Source: Gracilimonas sp046602855
Lineage (GTDB): Bacteria > Bacteroidota > Rhodothermia > Balneolales > Balneolaceae
Reading direction: 5' to 3'
DNA: 64,000 nucleotides
Assembly: GCF_046602855.1 (NCBI RefSeq)
Contig: NZ_JBKINJ010000001.1
Location: 558,001 to 622,000, forward strand
The notes beneath the pieces were generated by a model. It searched no databases and was not told the DNA's origin. It saw only the letters and a program-made list of their open reading frames with translations. Of the stretch, positions 8,917-18,114 are shown one piece after another. The position numbers and the translations under genes were made by a program. Numbering within the stretch: position 1 is the first letter of the stretch; the number at the start of each line of letters is the position of its first letter.

Positions 8917-9399
8917 CTAGAGCTTGGTAGGATTTGGTGCGTCTCCATAAACTTCTTTGGGGTCAAAGACCTTTTCGTCTTCCTCGAATTCCAGTTCCCC
9001 GTCTTTTTTCTCAAACTCCTCGCCGGTCGGCACACTTCTGAAGAAGCATGAGCGATAGCCTACGTGGCAGCTGGCGCCATTGCCTTGAACTTCAACCCGA
9101 AGCCACACACAATCCTGATCATCATCTATACGCATTTCCTTTACGGTTTGAACCAGACCACTGGTAGCGCCTTTATGCCAAAGAGTCTCTCTGCTGCGAC
9201 TATAGTACACAGCTTCACCGAGCTCGATGGTTTTTTTAAGTGCTTCCTCATTCATGTAACCATGCATTAAAAGCTCACCTGATTCATAATCAGTGGTTAC
9301 AACCGGTATAAGTCCGTTTTCCTGGAACTTAGGGGCCAGGTCATTTCCTTCTTCTACTTGTTCTACGGTAATGCGTTTTTTGAATGCTATTTTAGACAT
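8917..9399 (-). CDS. hisI: phosphoribosyl-AMP cyclohydrolase
   Basis: Third step of histidine biosynthesis: opens the adenine ring of phosphoribosyl-AMP. The monofunctional HisI form is present, with no HisE phosphohydrolase domain. Signature regions: LMHGYMNEEAL, YYSRSRETLWHKGATSG, the metal-binding DDDQDCVWLRVE, and Cys residues in CHVGYRSCFFR. An acidic C-terminal extension (EFEEDEKVFDPKEVYG) follows. I chose the internal Met at 9399 (MSKIAFKKR) because the seven upstream residues look non-coding. It is isolated from other his genes except that a HisN-like phosphatase lies at 19859. It has its own terminator. Confidence 0.92.
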   Translation of the reverse strand: MSKIAFKKRITVEQVEEGNDLAPKFQENGLIPVVTTDYESGELLMHGYMNEEALKKTIELGEAVYYSRSRETLWHKGATSGLVQTVKEMRIDDDQDCVWLRVEVQGNGASCHVGYRSCFFRSVPTGEEFEKKDGELEFEEDEKVFDPKEVYGDAPNPTKL

Positions 9400-9592
9400 A
9401 ATAATAAATGGTAGTGTCATTATGAGCGAAAGCGAAGAACCTTCAACTTATCAATTTGTGAAGACCCTTCGGGGATACCCTCAGGATGACTGAATTTGTT
9501 TATAGTTTCACTAATATTTGTGTTGTGTTACAACTCGCTCTGGACTCTTTGGGTCGGAGCGAATTAGAAAGGTGTTAAATTCCACCATTTCG

Positions 9593-9898
9593 TCAGTCGG
9601 ATTTAGAGTCGTCAGACGAAGAATTCTGTTCAATATTAGATGTTGAATGTTCTTTGTTGGATCTTCTCTTTGGTACCGGATCATAGCCTTCGCCACCCCA
9701 GGGATGACAGGTTCCGATCCTTCTAATACCGAGCCAGAAACCTTTTAGCGGTCCCCATTCATTCACTGCTTCAATCATGTAGTGTGAACATGTAGGGGAA
9801 TACCTGCAGCTGTTACCCAGCCAGGGTGAAATGGCAAGCTGATAAAAACGGACCGAACCGATGATCAGCTTACTGAATATGAGCTTCAGCCATTTCAT
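9593..9898 (-). CDS. yidD: YidD, membrane protein insertion efficiency factor, with a repeat-derived tail
   Basis: Small amphipathic inner-membrane-associated protein thought to help YidC-dependent insertion. The conserved core is complete: FYQLAISPWLGNSCRYSPTC (18-37) and the following SHYMIEAVNEWG, GIRRIGTCHPWGGEGYDPVP. The last 20 or so residues (KEHSTSNIEQNSS...) are not YidD sequence; they are translated from an F1 dispersed repeat, which also supplies the stop region. Its start overlaps the cysS stop by 1 nt (TAATG), so it is translationally coupled in a folE-cysS-yidD operon. Confidence 0.93.
   Translation of the reverse strand: MKWLKLIFSKLIIGSVRFYQLAISPWLGNSCRYSPTCSHYMIEAVNEWGPLKGFWLGIRRIGTCHPWGGEGYDPVPKRRSNKEHSTSNIEQNSSSDDSKSD
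9623..9662. repeat. F1 repeat copy inside the 3' end of yidD
   Basis: Contains TTCAATATTAGATGTTGAAT and TTCTTTGTTGGAT units typical of the F1 family. It overlaps the last codons of yidD and lengthens the protein. Confidence 0.6.
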
Positions 9899-11355
9899 TA
9901 CTCAATTTCGAAGGACGTGCCTTCTTTTCCATCCATAAGCTGAACACCCAGCTCTTTCAGGTCATCACGGATCTTATCCGAGAGCTCAAAATTTTTGTTG
10001 CTTCGGGCATCCTTACGGATCTCAATAAGCAATTCTATTAAACCTTTGGTCAGCTCCTCATTTCCACCGCCTTCCTGAGGCCAGATACCTAATACACCGT
10101 CCACAAAGTCATGGAGAAATTCTTTGATCTCTTCGATATTTGAAGGCGTTTTTTTATCGGTGATCTGTTTTCGGATCTCTTTCAGCTGCTCAAACAGAAT
10201 AGCAATTGCCTGAGCTGAATTAAAGTCGTCATTCATCACACCTTCAATGGAATTCTTCAATCCATCCAGATCGAAAACTTCACCATTACCTGCTTCTGCA
10301 CCATCGATCGTATTGATCATGGAGTGAAGGCTTTTGAGTCCGGTTTCAGAAGCACTTAAGGCATCTTCAGAAAAATCAGTTGTGCTGCGATAATGAGACT
10401 GTAGAAGGAAGAAACGGATCACTTCAGGTGGCCAGGCTCTGGTGAGCAATTCATGGTCGCCCGTAAAAAATTCGTGCAGATTGATCGCATTACCCAGCGA
10501 TTTACCCATTTTCTGACCTTCCAGGGTCACCATATTGTTATGGAGCCAATATTTGACAAATTCTTTGTCGTGGGCACATTCCGCTTGTGCTATCTCACAC
10601 TCGTGGTGGGGGAACTGATTTTCCAATCCACCGCCATGGATATCAAAACTCTCACCCAGGTATTTAGTACTCATTGCTGAGCATTCGACATGCCAGCCGG
10701 GATACCCAACACCCCAGGGAGAATCCCATTTCATAATGTGTTCCTGATCTGCTTTCTTCCATAAAGCAAAATCTTCCGGACTGTGTTTGTCTGAAGCAGT
10801 TTCAACGCGGGTGCCTGATTCTGCATCTTCAGTTTTACGTCCACTCAATTTTCCATATTCTGGATCGGAAGACACGTCGAAATAGACGTTGCCATTTACT
10901 TCATATGCATGGCCATTTTCGATCAATTTCTTAACCATGGAGATCTGCTCCGGGATATGTCCAGTGGCGCGGGGAGCAATATCAGGCCTCAATACGTTCA
11001 GCGCATCCATATCCCGAAAATACGTGTAGGTATATTTCTCGGCAATTTCCATGGGCTGTACTTTCTCAATGCGTGCCTGCTTGCTGAGTTTGTCTTCACC
11101 TACTTCGGCATCATCCACCAGGTGGCCTACATCCGTGATATTCTGCACGTAGCGTACATTATACTCAAGGTATCGCAGATATCGCAGGATCACATCGAAA
11201 GAAACGTAACTTTTGGCATGACCAAGATGGGCATCACCATAAACGGTAGGTCCGCATACATACATACCCACGTGTGGTGGATTAAGCGGTTCAAACCGTT
11301 CTTTTTTTCGTGAAAGAGTATTGTAAACCTGAAGATTTTTTGCTTTTTCAGCCAC
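9898..11355 (-). CDS. cysS: cysteinyl-tRNA synthetase
   Basis: Class I aminoacyl-tRNA synthetase charging tRNA-Cys, 485 aa. The HIGH-type motif HLGH is at 43-46 within VCGPTVYGDAHLGHAKSY, where Cys34 is the first zinc ligand. Other zinc ligands lie in WHVECSAMS and HHECEIAQ. The KMSKS-type motif is KMGKS in LEGQKMGKSLGN (about 281-291), a variant seen in other CysS proteins, and a DALR-type C-terminal helical domain follows. It sits between folE (4 nt upstream) and yidD (1-nt overlap). Confidence 0.96.
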   Translation of the reverse strand: MAEKAKNLQVYNTLSRKKERFEPLNPPHVGMYVCGPTVYGDAHLGHAKSYVSFDVILRYLRYLEYNVRYVQNITDVGHLVDDAEVGEDKLSKQARIEKVQPMEIAEKYTYTYFRDMDALNVLRPDIAPRATGHIPEQISMVKKLIENGHAYEVNGNVYFDVSSDPEYGKLSGRKTEDAESGTRVETASDKHSPEDFALWKKADQEHIMKWDSPWGVGYPGWHVECSAMSTKYLGESFDIHGGGLENQFPHHECEIAQAECAHDKEFVKYWLHNNMVTLEGQKMGKSLGNAINLHEFFTGDHELLTRAWPPEVIRFFLLQSHYRSTTDFSEDALSASETGLKSLHSMINTIDGAEAGNGEVFDLDGLKNSIEGVMNDDFNSAQAIAILFEQLKEIRKQITDKKTPSNIEEIKEFLHDFVDGVLGIWPQEGGGNEELTKGLIELLIEIRKDARSNKNFELSDKIRDDLKELGVQLMDGKEGTSFEIE

Positions 11356-11359
11356 AGTA

Positions 11360-12046
11360 TTAATCTATCTGCGTGTTGGTTCTGATGTAATCAATAAATT
11401 TCTGCTGTGTGTCTTCATTCTTGAAAGCACCGCGATATTCTGCAGTAATAGTTGTACTGCTGTGGTCTTTGATACCACGGGTTGACACGCAAAAATGTTT
11501 GCTATCAATAAACACAGCCACATCATCGGTCTCAAGAGCAGCCTGTAATTCATCTGCGATCTGCAGGGTCAAGCGCTCCTGAACCTGAGGTCGGCGAGAG
11601 TAATAATCAACGATTCTGTTGATCTTTGACAATCCGATCACCCTTTTGCCGGAGGGGATATAAGCCACATGTGCTTTTCCAATAAATGGCAGGAAGTGGT
11701 GTTCGCAGAATGATGTTACCTCAATATTTTTTTCAACCACCATTCCATTATAGTCGTAACTGTTGCTGAACTGACGTGCAATAGGTTTGTTCTTAGGATT
11801 CAGTCCCTCAAAAATTTCCTTTACATACATTTTAGCAACGCGGTAAGGTGTACCGCTTAAACTGTCATCCTCAATATCGAGGCCTAGTGTTTTCATGATC
11901 TCAGCAAAATGTTCCTGAATGACCTCTATCTTCTCTGAGTCACTCATTTCAAAAGCATCGTCTCTGAGTGGGGTTTGAACTGAGGTACTTATGTGGTCTT
12001 CGCCGATATCTTCGGCAGTGATCTTATCTAAATCCAATTTTTTCAA
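11360..12046 (-). CDS. folE: GTP cyclohydrolase I, type 1 (FolE)
   Basis: Converts GTP to 7,8-dihydroneopterin triphosphate, the first step of folate and pterin synthesis. The 228-aa protein has zinc ligands Cys114 and His117 in SFCEHHFLPF and Cys186 in KHFCVSTRG. The catalytic region GLSKINRIVDYYSRRPQVQE (138-157) is intact. The N-terminal 35 residues form a variable acidic extension. First gene of an operon with cysS 4 nt downstream. No riboswitch-like leader was noticed upstream. Confidence 0.95.
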   Translation of the reverse strand: MKKLDLDKITAEDIGEDHISTSVQTPLRDDAFEMSDSEKIEVIQEHFAEIMKTLGLDIEDDSLSGTPYRVAKMYVKEIFEGLNPKNKPIARQFSNSYDYNGMVVEKNIEVTSFCEHHFLPFIGKAHVAYIPSGKRVIGLSKINRIVDYYSRRPQVQERLTLQIADELQAALETDDVAVFIDSKHFCVSTRGIKDHSSTTITAEYRGAFKNEDTQQKFIDYIRTNTQID

Positions 12047-12153
12047 TATTAGGTGTTGTGTTTGTCAAGATAACAGAGTGAATATTTCATCTGCTAAACA
12101 GAACCATAAAGTTAAGGGTTCCAAGCGTTAATTGACAGCGTGCGAAATGCTTT

Positions 12154-12207
12154 CGAATATCGAATATTGATCAGAAGAATAGTGAATATCGAAGTATTCA
12201 AAATTGG
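12154..12207. repeat. F1-type repeat copy between folE and the Dabb gene
   Basis: Contains CGAATATCGAATATTGATCA, then GTGAATATCGAAGTATTC, a TCGA-type variant of the F1 units. It lies in the divergent intergenic region. Confidence 0.55.
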
Positions 12208-12264
12208 GAATTCTGACCAGTTCAATAGATATTTAGGAATTACCAAAAATTAAAAAATCAGAAA

Positions 12265-12573
12265 ATGATCAAGCATATTGTAATGTGGAAGCTGAAGGAT
12301 GTGGCTGAGGGTAAGACCAAGGCTGAGAATGCTGAAACCATTAAAAAGCTGTTGGAGGATCTTCCGTCTAAAATAACGGAGCTAAGATCAGTGGAAGTTG
12401 GGATCAACGTTTTGGATGGCGATGATGACGCTATTTGCGATGTGGTTCTAACAGTGATCTGCAACAATAAAGAGGACCTGAAATCTTATGCCGGGCACCC
12501 GGATCATCAGAAAGTGGTATCCTTTATTAAAAAAGTGGTGACTGAAAGACGAGTGGTCGACTATTTTAAGTGA
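12265..12573 (+). CDS. Dabb-family (stress-responsive alpha/beta barrel) protein
   Basis: 102-aa dimeric alpha/beta-barrel domain protein. Hallmarks: MIKHIVMWKLKD at the start, a central ITELRSVEVGIN, and DLKSYAGHPDHQKVVSFIK near residues 73-91. Family members bind small ligands or act as cyclases; the substrate is not predictable here. Cytoplasmic. Followed 35 nt later by the Smr gene in the same direction. Confidence 0.85.
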   Translation: MIKHIVMWKLKDVAEGKTKAENAETIKKLLEDLPSKITELRSVEVGINVLDGDDDAICDVVLTVICNNKEDLKSYAGHPDHQKVVSFIKKVVTERRVVDYFK

Positions 12574-12607
12574 TCAATAAACAGTTAACAGTGAGCAGTG
12601 GACATTG

Positions 12608-12892
12608 ATGTCAGAATTTGAGTCTGTTGAATTACCTATTGACGGGGAGTTGGATCTTCATCTTTTTAAGCCTCAGGATCTAGGCGAGCTTATTCCGGAC
12701 TACATTGAGGAATGCCTGAAGAAGGATATTACTTCGATCCGCATTATTCATGGAAAGGGTAAAGGGGTGCTCAGGAGAACGGTTCATAGCTTACTTGACC
12801 GAAATCCTCACGTGGTTTCTTATAGCCTGGCCAGTGATAGAAGCGGGTGGGGAGCCACGATCGTTGAAGTGAAGCCCACTAATTCAGAATAA
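12608..12892 (+). CDS. small Smr-domain protein
   Basis: 94-aa protein that is essentially a stand-alone Smr (MutS2 C-terminal) domain. LDLHLFKPQD near 16-25 matches the LDLHG motif region, and IRIIHGKGKGVLRRTV is the conserved nuclease-fold signature (IHGxGxGxLR). Smr domains cleave RNA or DNA, especially on collided ribosomes or branched DNA. The ATG at 12608 was chosen over the TTG just before it. Its 3' end overlaps the convergent esterase gene by 14 nt. Confidence 0.88.
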   Translation: MSEFESVELPIDGELDLHLFKPQDLGELIPDYIEECLKKDITSIRIIHGKGKGVLRRTVHSLLDRNPHVVSYSLASDRSGWGATIVEVKPTNSE

Positions 12893-13760
12893 AGGTCAAG
12901 GGTTCATGCACCCGCATAGCCCAATACTGTTCCTTGTGATCATGCCCCTCAAATTTTTTAGTGATCCAGTTTTCTCCCTCCGTAAATCCATTTTCCTTCA
13001 TTATCTGATCAACCTGATCCTGATACACTTCATATTCTCCATCCAAACCACGGGTTCCGTAATCAAAATAGATCTTATGGGATTCGGGGTGGGGCAGAGA
13101 TTTTGGGATATAATTCAGAAAATCATTTTCGCCATTATCTGCAACCGGCCAGTGGGTTGAGAGGCACGCAGCCGCACCAAATACTTCAGGGTATTCCATG
13201 ATAGCGTAAAGGGATATCAATCCTCCCATGCTGGAACCCATGATCGACGTATACTCTGCTTCCGGATTAGTGCGATAATTCTCATCAATAAATGGTTTCA
13301 GCTCCTGTACCATGAACTTCAGATATTCATCAGATATAACCTTGTCATAGCCCAACATTGGGGCATCCACAGGTTTATCGGGCATGTATTCAGCAAAGCG
13401 GGTTTCACCTGAATTCCAGGCAGCCACCACGATCGTTTTCTGTACTTTATTTTCTGAGATCAAGTTGGTCAATACCTCATCTACCATCCAGTCGTTGCCA
13501 TTGTAAGAGGTCTCAGGGTTGAAAACATTCTGGCCATCGTGCATATAAAGCACCTGATAGGATGAGTCTTCCGTAGAATAATTTGGAGGGAGCCAAACTT
13601 CCACATTTCTTGGTGCCACGAATTCAGAATTAAAATCTTCGTAGAAATCCACAGTTCCGGTTACTGCTTTGAAAGGATTCTGCGGTTCCTGTTCTCTCTT
13701 AGAACCACAAGCTGAAGAAAATAGTAAAATTGAAAAGGTGAGGAATAAAAGATTTTGCAT
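12879..13760 (-). CDS. esterase D/enterochelin-esterase-like alpha/beta hydrolase lipoprotein
   Basis: 293-aa predicted lipoprotein (lipobox LFSSAC, Cys18) with an esterase_D-type alpha/beta-hydrolase domain. LYMHDGQNVF (71-80) is the oxyanion-region motif, GSSMGG at 175-180 holds nucleophile Ser177, and FEGHDHKEQYW near the C-terminus supplies the His. Relatives include IroE/Fes-like siderophore esterases and carbohydrate acetyl esterases; the substrate is unknown. Convergent with the Smr gene, overlapping 14 nt at the 3' ends. Confidence 0.87.
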   Translation of the reverse strand: MQNLLFLTFSILLFSSACGSKREQEPQNPFKAVTGTVDFYEDFNSEFVAPRNVEVWLPPNYSTEDSSYQVLYMHDGQNVFNPETSYNGNDWMVDEVLTNLISENKVQKTIVVAAWNSGETRFAEYMPDKPVDAPMLGYDKVISDEYLKFMVQELKPFIDENYRTNPEAEYTSIMGSSMGGLISLYAIMEYPEVFGAAACLSTHWPVADNGENDFLNYIPKSLPHPESHKIYFDYGTRGLDGEYEVYQDQVDQIMKENGFTEGENWITKKFEGHDHKEQYWAMRVHEPLTFILN

Positions 13761-13947
13761 GGTGTGGGTTTTGGGAAGGGTTTAACTAAATTAGGAAAAG
13801 ATGCCTAATGAGTAAAGCATTATCGAAGGGAAAGAACTTATGGGGAACTGCTAATAACTAAACATAAAACACTTTCTTGGCAGACTGTAAACTAAGTGCT
13901 TTTATGCCTATCCTCCAAGCCGACACTTTTATTAATAATGATCATAC

Positions 13948-15783
13948 ATGAGCATATACCCAAAAAAAGAATTACGAGAGCAGTTCAACGATCAAATTGA
14001 AAAACTGGATCGTCTGATCAGTGATCTGGAAGAAGCAAGTACCCGATTTTCATATGTAAGAGGGGCGTACTTTGTGATATCTGTACTTGCTCTGTATGCA
14101 GTTGCCCAAACGGGGAGTGACGGTATATTCTTCAGTTCTCTGCTGGCCCTTTCAGGGGGATTCATTTATCTGGTCTCCCGACACAAAAAGATCACTGATC
14201 ATCGGGATCAGCTTTCTTTTTTGAAAGAGGTCAAAAATCAACAGGTTGGCCGAATGGATCTGCAATGGGAGAAATTACCTGAATACTCTTTCGAGAGGGA
14301 CCTGAGTGATCATGCTTACTCAAATGATCTTCATATAACAGGTGAATTTTCGGTCCATCATCTGATGGATACTTCCATATATGAAGGTAGTTCAAATCGA
14401 TTAGCCGATTGGCTGCTTAATGATGTACCGGACACTGAAGAGGCAAAGAAAAGACATCGATTAGTACAGGAGCTCATGCCTTTAACCAGCTTCAGGGACA
14501 GACTTCAGGTTCAGGCCTTTATATCACGGAAAGAAGAATCTGACAAGGACTGGAGTCTGGATAAGTTGTTAAAGTGGATGCGTGAGCCACGTGAGGTAAA
14601 ATTCGGCCTTAGCCTGGCAGTATTAAGTCTGTTATCCATATCCAATATCGTGTTATTGATCACAGCCATTTCAGGAATAACTGGGCCATGGGTGTTGATC
14701 ACCTTTTTGACTTACCTCGGTTACTACAATTTTAACAGCCATAAGATCTCGGGCCTGTTTGATGCCGGGTATCAGATCGACAAGCAAATGGATCGGTTCG
14801 GTAAGATCCTGTTATATATTGAACAGTACCGGTTTTCAAAAGGCTCAAATCTGGAGGATTTTTTATCTAATTTTCAAAATGAGGATGATTCACCCTCATA
14901 CTATTTAAAGAAGGCTTCAAGGCTGGCTGGGGCTGCTTCATTACAAACCAATCAGGTTCTTTGGCCTCTGGTCAACATGGTGATACCATGGGATATGTAC
15001 TTTTCTATGAAAATGGAAGATCTCAAAAAAGAGCTTGAGCCAAAATTAACAGAATGGCTTAATGATTTTTATGAACTGGAAGCCCTCAATTCCATGGCTA
15101 ACTTTGGATATTTGAATCCAGGGTACTGTTTTCCTGATTTTGATCCTTCCGGTGATGTCATATTTGAAGCGAAAGATCTTGGCCATCCTTTGATCCATTA
15201 TTCAGAAAGGGTTACGAATGATTTTACTGTGAAAGAGGGTGACGATCTGTTTTTGATCACCGGTTCAAACATGGCCGGTAAAAGCACCTTTTTACGAACC
15301 GTTGGAGTTAATATGGTGCTTGCCTTTGCAGGTGCCCCGGTCAATGCATCATACTTTTCAACAAGGGAGTTCAGGGTTTTTACCAGTATAAATGTGAAGG
15401 ATTCTCTGGAAGGAGGACTGTCACATTTTTATGCAGAGGTAAGAAGGTTACGAAGGTTGCTGGATGAACTTGAAGGTGATCATTCCATTCCATTATTCTT
15501 TTTTGTGGATGAGATCTTTAAAGGCACGAATAACAGGGAGCGATTTAAGGGGAGCACGGCTTTTTTGAAGAATGTAGCCGGTAAAAATGGTACAGGAATG
15601 GTATCAACTCATGACCTGGAACTTGCCTCACTGGAAAACGAAATAATAGGTCTGAGCAACTGGCATTTTGCAGAGACTATTGAAAATGGTAAGATGAGTT
15701 TTGAATATAAGATCAAAAAAGGGCCATGTCCCACAACAAATGCCCTTAAGATCATGCAGATGGAAGGATTGCCCATAGAATAA
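13948..15783 (+). CDS. membrane-anchored MutS-like ATPase
   Basis: 611-aa protein with the ATPase domain V of MutS but without the mismatch-binding N-terminal domain. Two hydrophobic segments are visible near 40-75 (YFVISVLALYAVAQ and following) and 215-255. A MutS core-like helical region leads to Walker A GSNMAGKST (about 439-447), Walker B with FFFVDEIFKGTNN, and the STHD motif (VSTHDLEL). Such membrane MutS homologues are common in Bacteroidota and of unknown role; they are not expected to perform mismatch repair. Single gene, divergent from the esterase. Confidence 0.85.
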   Translation: MSIYPKKELREQFNDQIEKLDRLISDLEEASTRFSYVRGAYFVISVLALYAVAQTGSDGIFFSSLLALSGGFIYLVSRHKKITDHRDQLSFLKEVKNQQVGRMDLQWEKLPEYSFERDLSDHAYSNDLHITGEFSVHHLMDTSIYEGSSNRLADWLLNDVPDTEEAKKRHRLVQELMPLTSFRDRLQVQAFISRKEESDKDWSLDKLLKWMREPREVKFGLSLAVLSLLSISNIVLLITAISGITGPWVLITFLTYLGYYNFNSHKISGLFDAGYQIDKQMDRFGKILLYIEQYRFSKGSNLEDFLSNFQNEDDSPSYYLKKASRLAGAASLQTNQVLWPLVNMVIPWDMYFSMKMEDLKKELEPKLTEWLNDFYELEALNSMANFGYLNPGYCFPDFDPSGDVIFEAKDLGHPLIHYSERVTNDFTVKEGDDLFLITGSNMAGKSTFLRTVGVNMVLAFAGAPVNASYFSTREFRVFTSINVKDSLEGGLSHFYAEVRRLRRLLDELEGDHSIPLFFFVDEIFKGTNNRERFKGSTAFLKNVAGKNGTGMVSTHDLELASLENEIIGLSNWHFAETIENGKMSFEYKIKKGPCPTTNALKIMQMEGLPIE

Positions 15784-16079
15784 TTTTTCGGCATTGGTTG
15801 CGCTTTTTTAGTTGTATTAAATGGAGCGCAATATGGGTTAAAAAGACTTATGAGGAAAAAAATGCCACAGTTCGGACTTAATAAAACAGCTTGTCATAAC
15901 AACTTCATTGATTCTTCATATTCGGTTTGATATATTTCAGATGTAAGTTAATATTATACAGTGTCTTGTATAAAGAAATAAAATAAATGACGTCTTCATT
16001 TTTTCTTCATGAAGAGTGGTGATATTAAGAGCGAATTCAATTAACGAATAACAATTCAAAATAATCCAATGAGGTCAAC

Positions 16080-16637
16080 ATGTTAAGAATTCTAATCACA
16101 CTTATGTTTGCGTTCAGCAGTCTGTTCGTTTCCGCGCAGAACTACAACGTAGATATTGAAAACAGTAAAGTTGTCATAGACGGAACGTCTAACGTTCACG
16201 ACTGGCAATCAGAAGCTGAACAATTTTCAGGTAATGCTGCGATCGAACTTGAAGAAGACTCGCTGATTTCCATTTCAGATCTGCAATTCAACGTTGTAGT
16301 AGATGGAATAAAAAGCGGTAAAGGCGGTATGGATAGCAAAACATATGATGCTCTTAATAAAGACAAGTATCCAAATATTACCTTTGTGCTTTCAGAAGTC
16401 ACTTCAATAAATGACAGCTCACTTACTGCAACCGGTGATCTGACTATTTCCGGAGTAACTAAATCTATACAGATGGATGTTTTATATGAGATCCTTCCGG
16501 ATGGATCAGTACTATTCGAAGGCACTCAAAATATAAATATGAAGGATTATGACGTCGATCCACCACGAGCAATGTTCGGAGCCATTAGAGCCGGCGAAGA
16601 AGTTGATGTCATCTTTGACGCTAAATTCATTCAGTAA
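16080..16637 (+). CDS. YceI-family lipid-binding periplasmic protein
   Basis: 185 aa with a signal peptide to about residue 19 (ends FVSAQ) and a YceI lipocalin-like domain. Signatures: IDGTSNVHDWQSEAE, the central KYPNITFVLSEV, LTISGVTKSIQMDV, and C-terminal MKDYDVDPPRAMFGAIRAG. YceI proteins bind isoprenoid-type lipids in a beta-barrel cavity. It is 44 nt upstream of an outer-membrane barrel gene in the same direction. A second YceI-like gene lies at 19194. Confidence 0.92.
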   Translation: MLRILITLMFAFSSLFVSAQNYNVDIENSKVVIDGTSNVHDWQSEAEQFSGNAAIELEEDSLISISDLQFNVVVDGIKSGKGGMDSKTYDALNKDKYPNITFVLSEVTSINDSSLTATGDLTISGVTKSIQMDVLYEILPDGSVLFEGTQNINMKDYDVDPPRAMFGAIRAGEEVDVIFDAKFIQ

Positions 16638-16681
16638 CAAACTCTTTTAACTAACCAACAATTAACCAAACCTTTAAGGTC

Positions 16682-17968
16682 ATGAAACTACTAAATAAAA
16701 CTATCACTACACTGCTTGTCGCGGTAATTATGGGAGCTTTCTCATTCTCCTCGCAAGCTCAGGAACGCAATAACATTCAATATTATACACCACCTACCAA
16801 GGCCGGATTGAATGTATTTGAAGCCCCATTTACAACAGATGTCGAATTTGACGGTGTCTATGTAAGATTAGGTGGCTCCAACACTTTGCAGTTCCAGGGA
16901 CTAAGCCATGAAAATGATGCAAACAATCTTTCAGATTTACAGTCTAACTTTAACTTAGCTACCTCTAATCTCGACTTTGATGTCGCATTGGCACCGGGTA
17001 TGAGAATGCACTTACGTACGTATCTGTCTTCACAACACCACGCTGAAGCATGGGTAAAAGGTGGATATCTCCAAATTGACAATTTTGATTTTATCATGGA
17101 AGGTTTCTTAGCAGGTCTTGCTGATAATATCCGAATCAAAGTAGGTCACATGGAGAATAACTATGGTGACACGCACTTTAGAAGATCAGATAACGGTGCT
17201 GCTATATTAAATCCATTCGTAGGTAACTACATCATGGATAGCTTTACTACAGAAGTAGGCGGTGAAGTATATATTTACTCAGGTAACGTTTTTGGTATGA
17301 TCGGTCTTACCAATGGTAAACTGAACCAAAGCACAAACGAAGAAACGATTAAAACCAAGCCTTCTTTCCTAACTAAAATTGGATATGACAGTCAGGTTAA
17401 TGATGATCTTAGATTTCGTTTGACCGGTTCATTGTTCAGAGTTTCTCAAAGCTCATCAATTTACCTTTACTCAGGCGACCGTGCCGGTACACGCTACTAT
17501 AACGTAATTGAGCCAGGAAACTTCCGTGCAGGTAGATTTTCTCCTTCTTTTGCTGTCTCAGGAAGAGCACCAGGTGGTCCAATTGCAGGCGAAATGACTG
17601 CCATAATGATTAACCCTTTTGTGAAATTCCAAGGGTTAGAATTCTTTGGTGTATTTGAGTCCGTAACTGGTCAAATCGACACAGAAGCTGACAGCCGTAC
17701 ATACACACAGCTAGGTGCAGAACTTCTGTACAGATTTGGAATGGATGAAGACTTCTATATAGGCACTCGTTACAACTCCGTTTCAGGCGAAAATACCAGT
17801 AATGTGGATGTGGATATTTCCAGATTCAACATTGGTGGTGGCTGGTTCTTAACAGAAAACGTGATGACTAAAGTTGAGTACGTAAAACAGTCATATGACA
17901 ATTTCAGCGGCGACTATGCCGGAGCAGAATTTAGCGGAATCATGTTAGAGGCTGTAGTAAGCTTCTAA
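16682..17968 (+). CDS. outer-membrane beta-barrel (porin-like) protein
   Basis: 428 aa with signal peptide (cleavage near SSQAQ, about 26). The mature protein has many alternating aromatic/hydrophobic strands (VYVRLGGSNTLQFQG, LAPGMRMHLRTYLSS, EFFGVFESVTGQ, DEDFYIGTRYNSVSG) and ends in a C-terminal Phe strand (IMLEAVVSF), typical of outer-membrane barrels. The pattern resembles phosphate-selective porin/OprO-like proteins in Bacteroidota. Co-directional with the YceI gene 44 nt upstream, so the pair may be one operon, and two terminators follow. The substrate is unknown. Confidence 0.82.
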   Translation: MKLLNKTITTLLVAVIMGAFSFSSQAQERNNIQYYTPPTKAGLNVFEAPFTTDVEFDGVYVRLGGSNTLQFQGLSHENDANNLSDLQSNFNLATSNLDFDVALAPGMRMHLRTYLSSQHHAEAWVKGGYLQIDNFDFIMEGFLAGLADNIRIKVGHMENNYGDTHFRRSDNGAAILNPFVGNYIMDSFTTEVGGEVYIYSGNVFGMIGLTNGKLNQSTNEETIKTKPSFLTKIGYDSQVNDDLRFRLTGSLFRVSQSSSIYLYSGDRAGTRYYNVIEPGNFRAGRFSPSFAVSGRAPGGPIAGEMTAIMINPFVKFQGLEFFGVFESVTGQIDTEADSRTYTQLGAELLYRFGMDEDFYIGTRYNSVSGENTSNVDVDISRFNIGGGWFLTENVMTKVEYVKQSYDNFSGDYAGAEFSGIMLEAVVSF

Positions 17969-17987
17969 TATACCGACCTCATAGGAA

Positions 17988-18019
17988 AAGGGTGCGCTGT
18001 GAAAGGCTCGCCCTTTTTT
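17988..18019 (+). terminator. intrinsic terminator after the porin gene
   Basis: The stem formed by AAGGGTGCGC (17988-17997) and GCTCGCCCTT (18006-18015) includes one mismatch and G-U pairs and is followed by TTTTC. Confidence 0.7.
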
Positions 18020-18030
18020 CGGTATTCGCT

Positions 18031-18079
18031 AAAGCCGAATAGTTCAGGATCTCAGATCCGGCTGTTCGGCTTTTTTTAT
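18031..18079 (+). terminator. second intrinsic terminator after the porin gene
   Basis: The 12-bp stem AAAGCCGAATAG (18031-18042) pairs with CTGTTCGGCTTT (18062-18073), followed by a T-run. The loop carries its own small hairpin (GGATC/GATCC). It is a tandem back-up to the terminator just upstream. Confidence 0.8.
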
Positions 18080-18114
18080 TTGTTGGAGATAGTTATGCTT
18101 ATTGAATGGATCCA

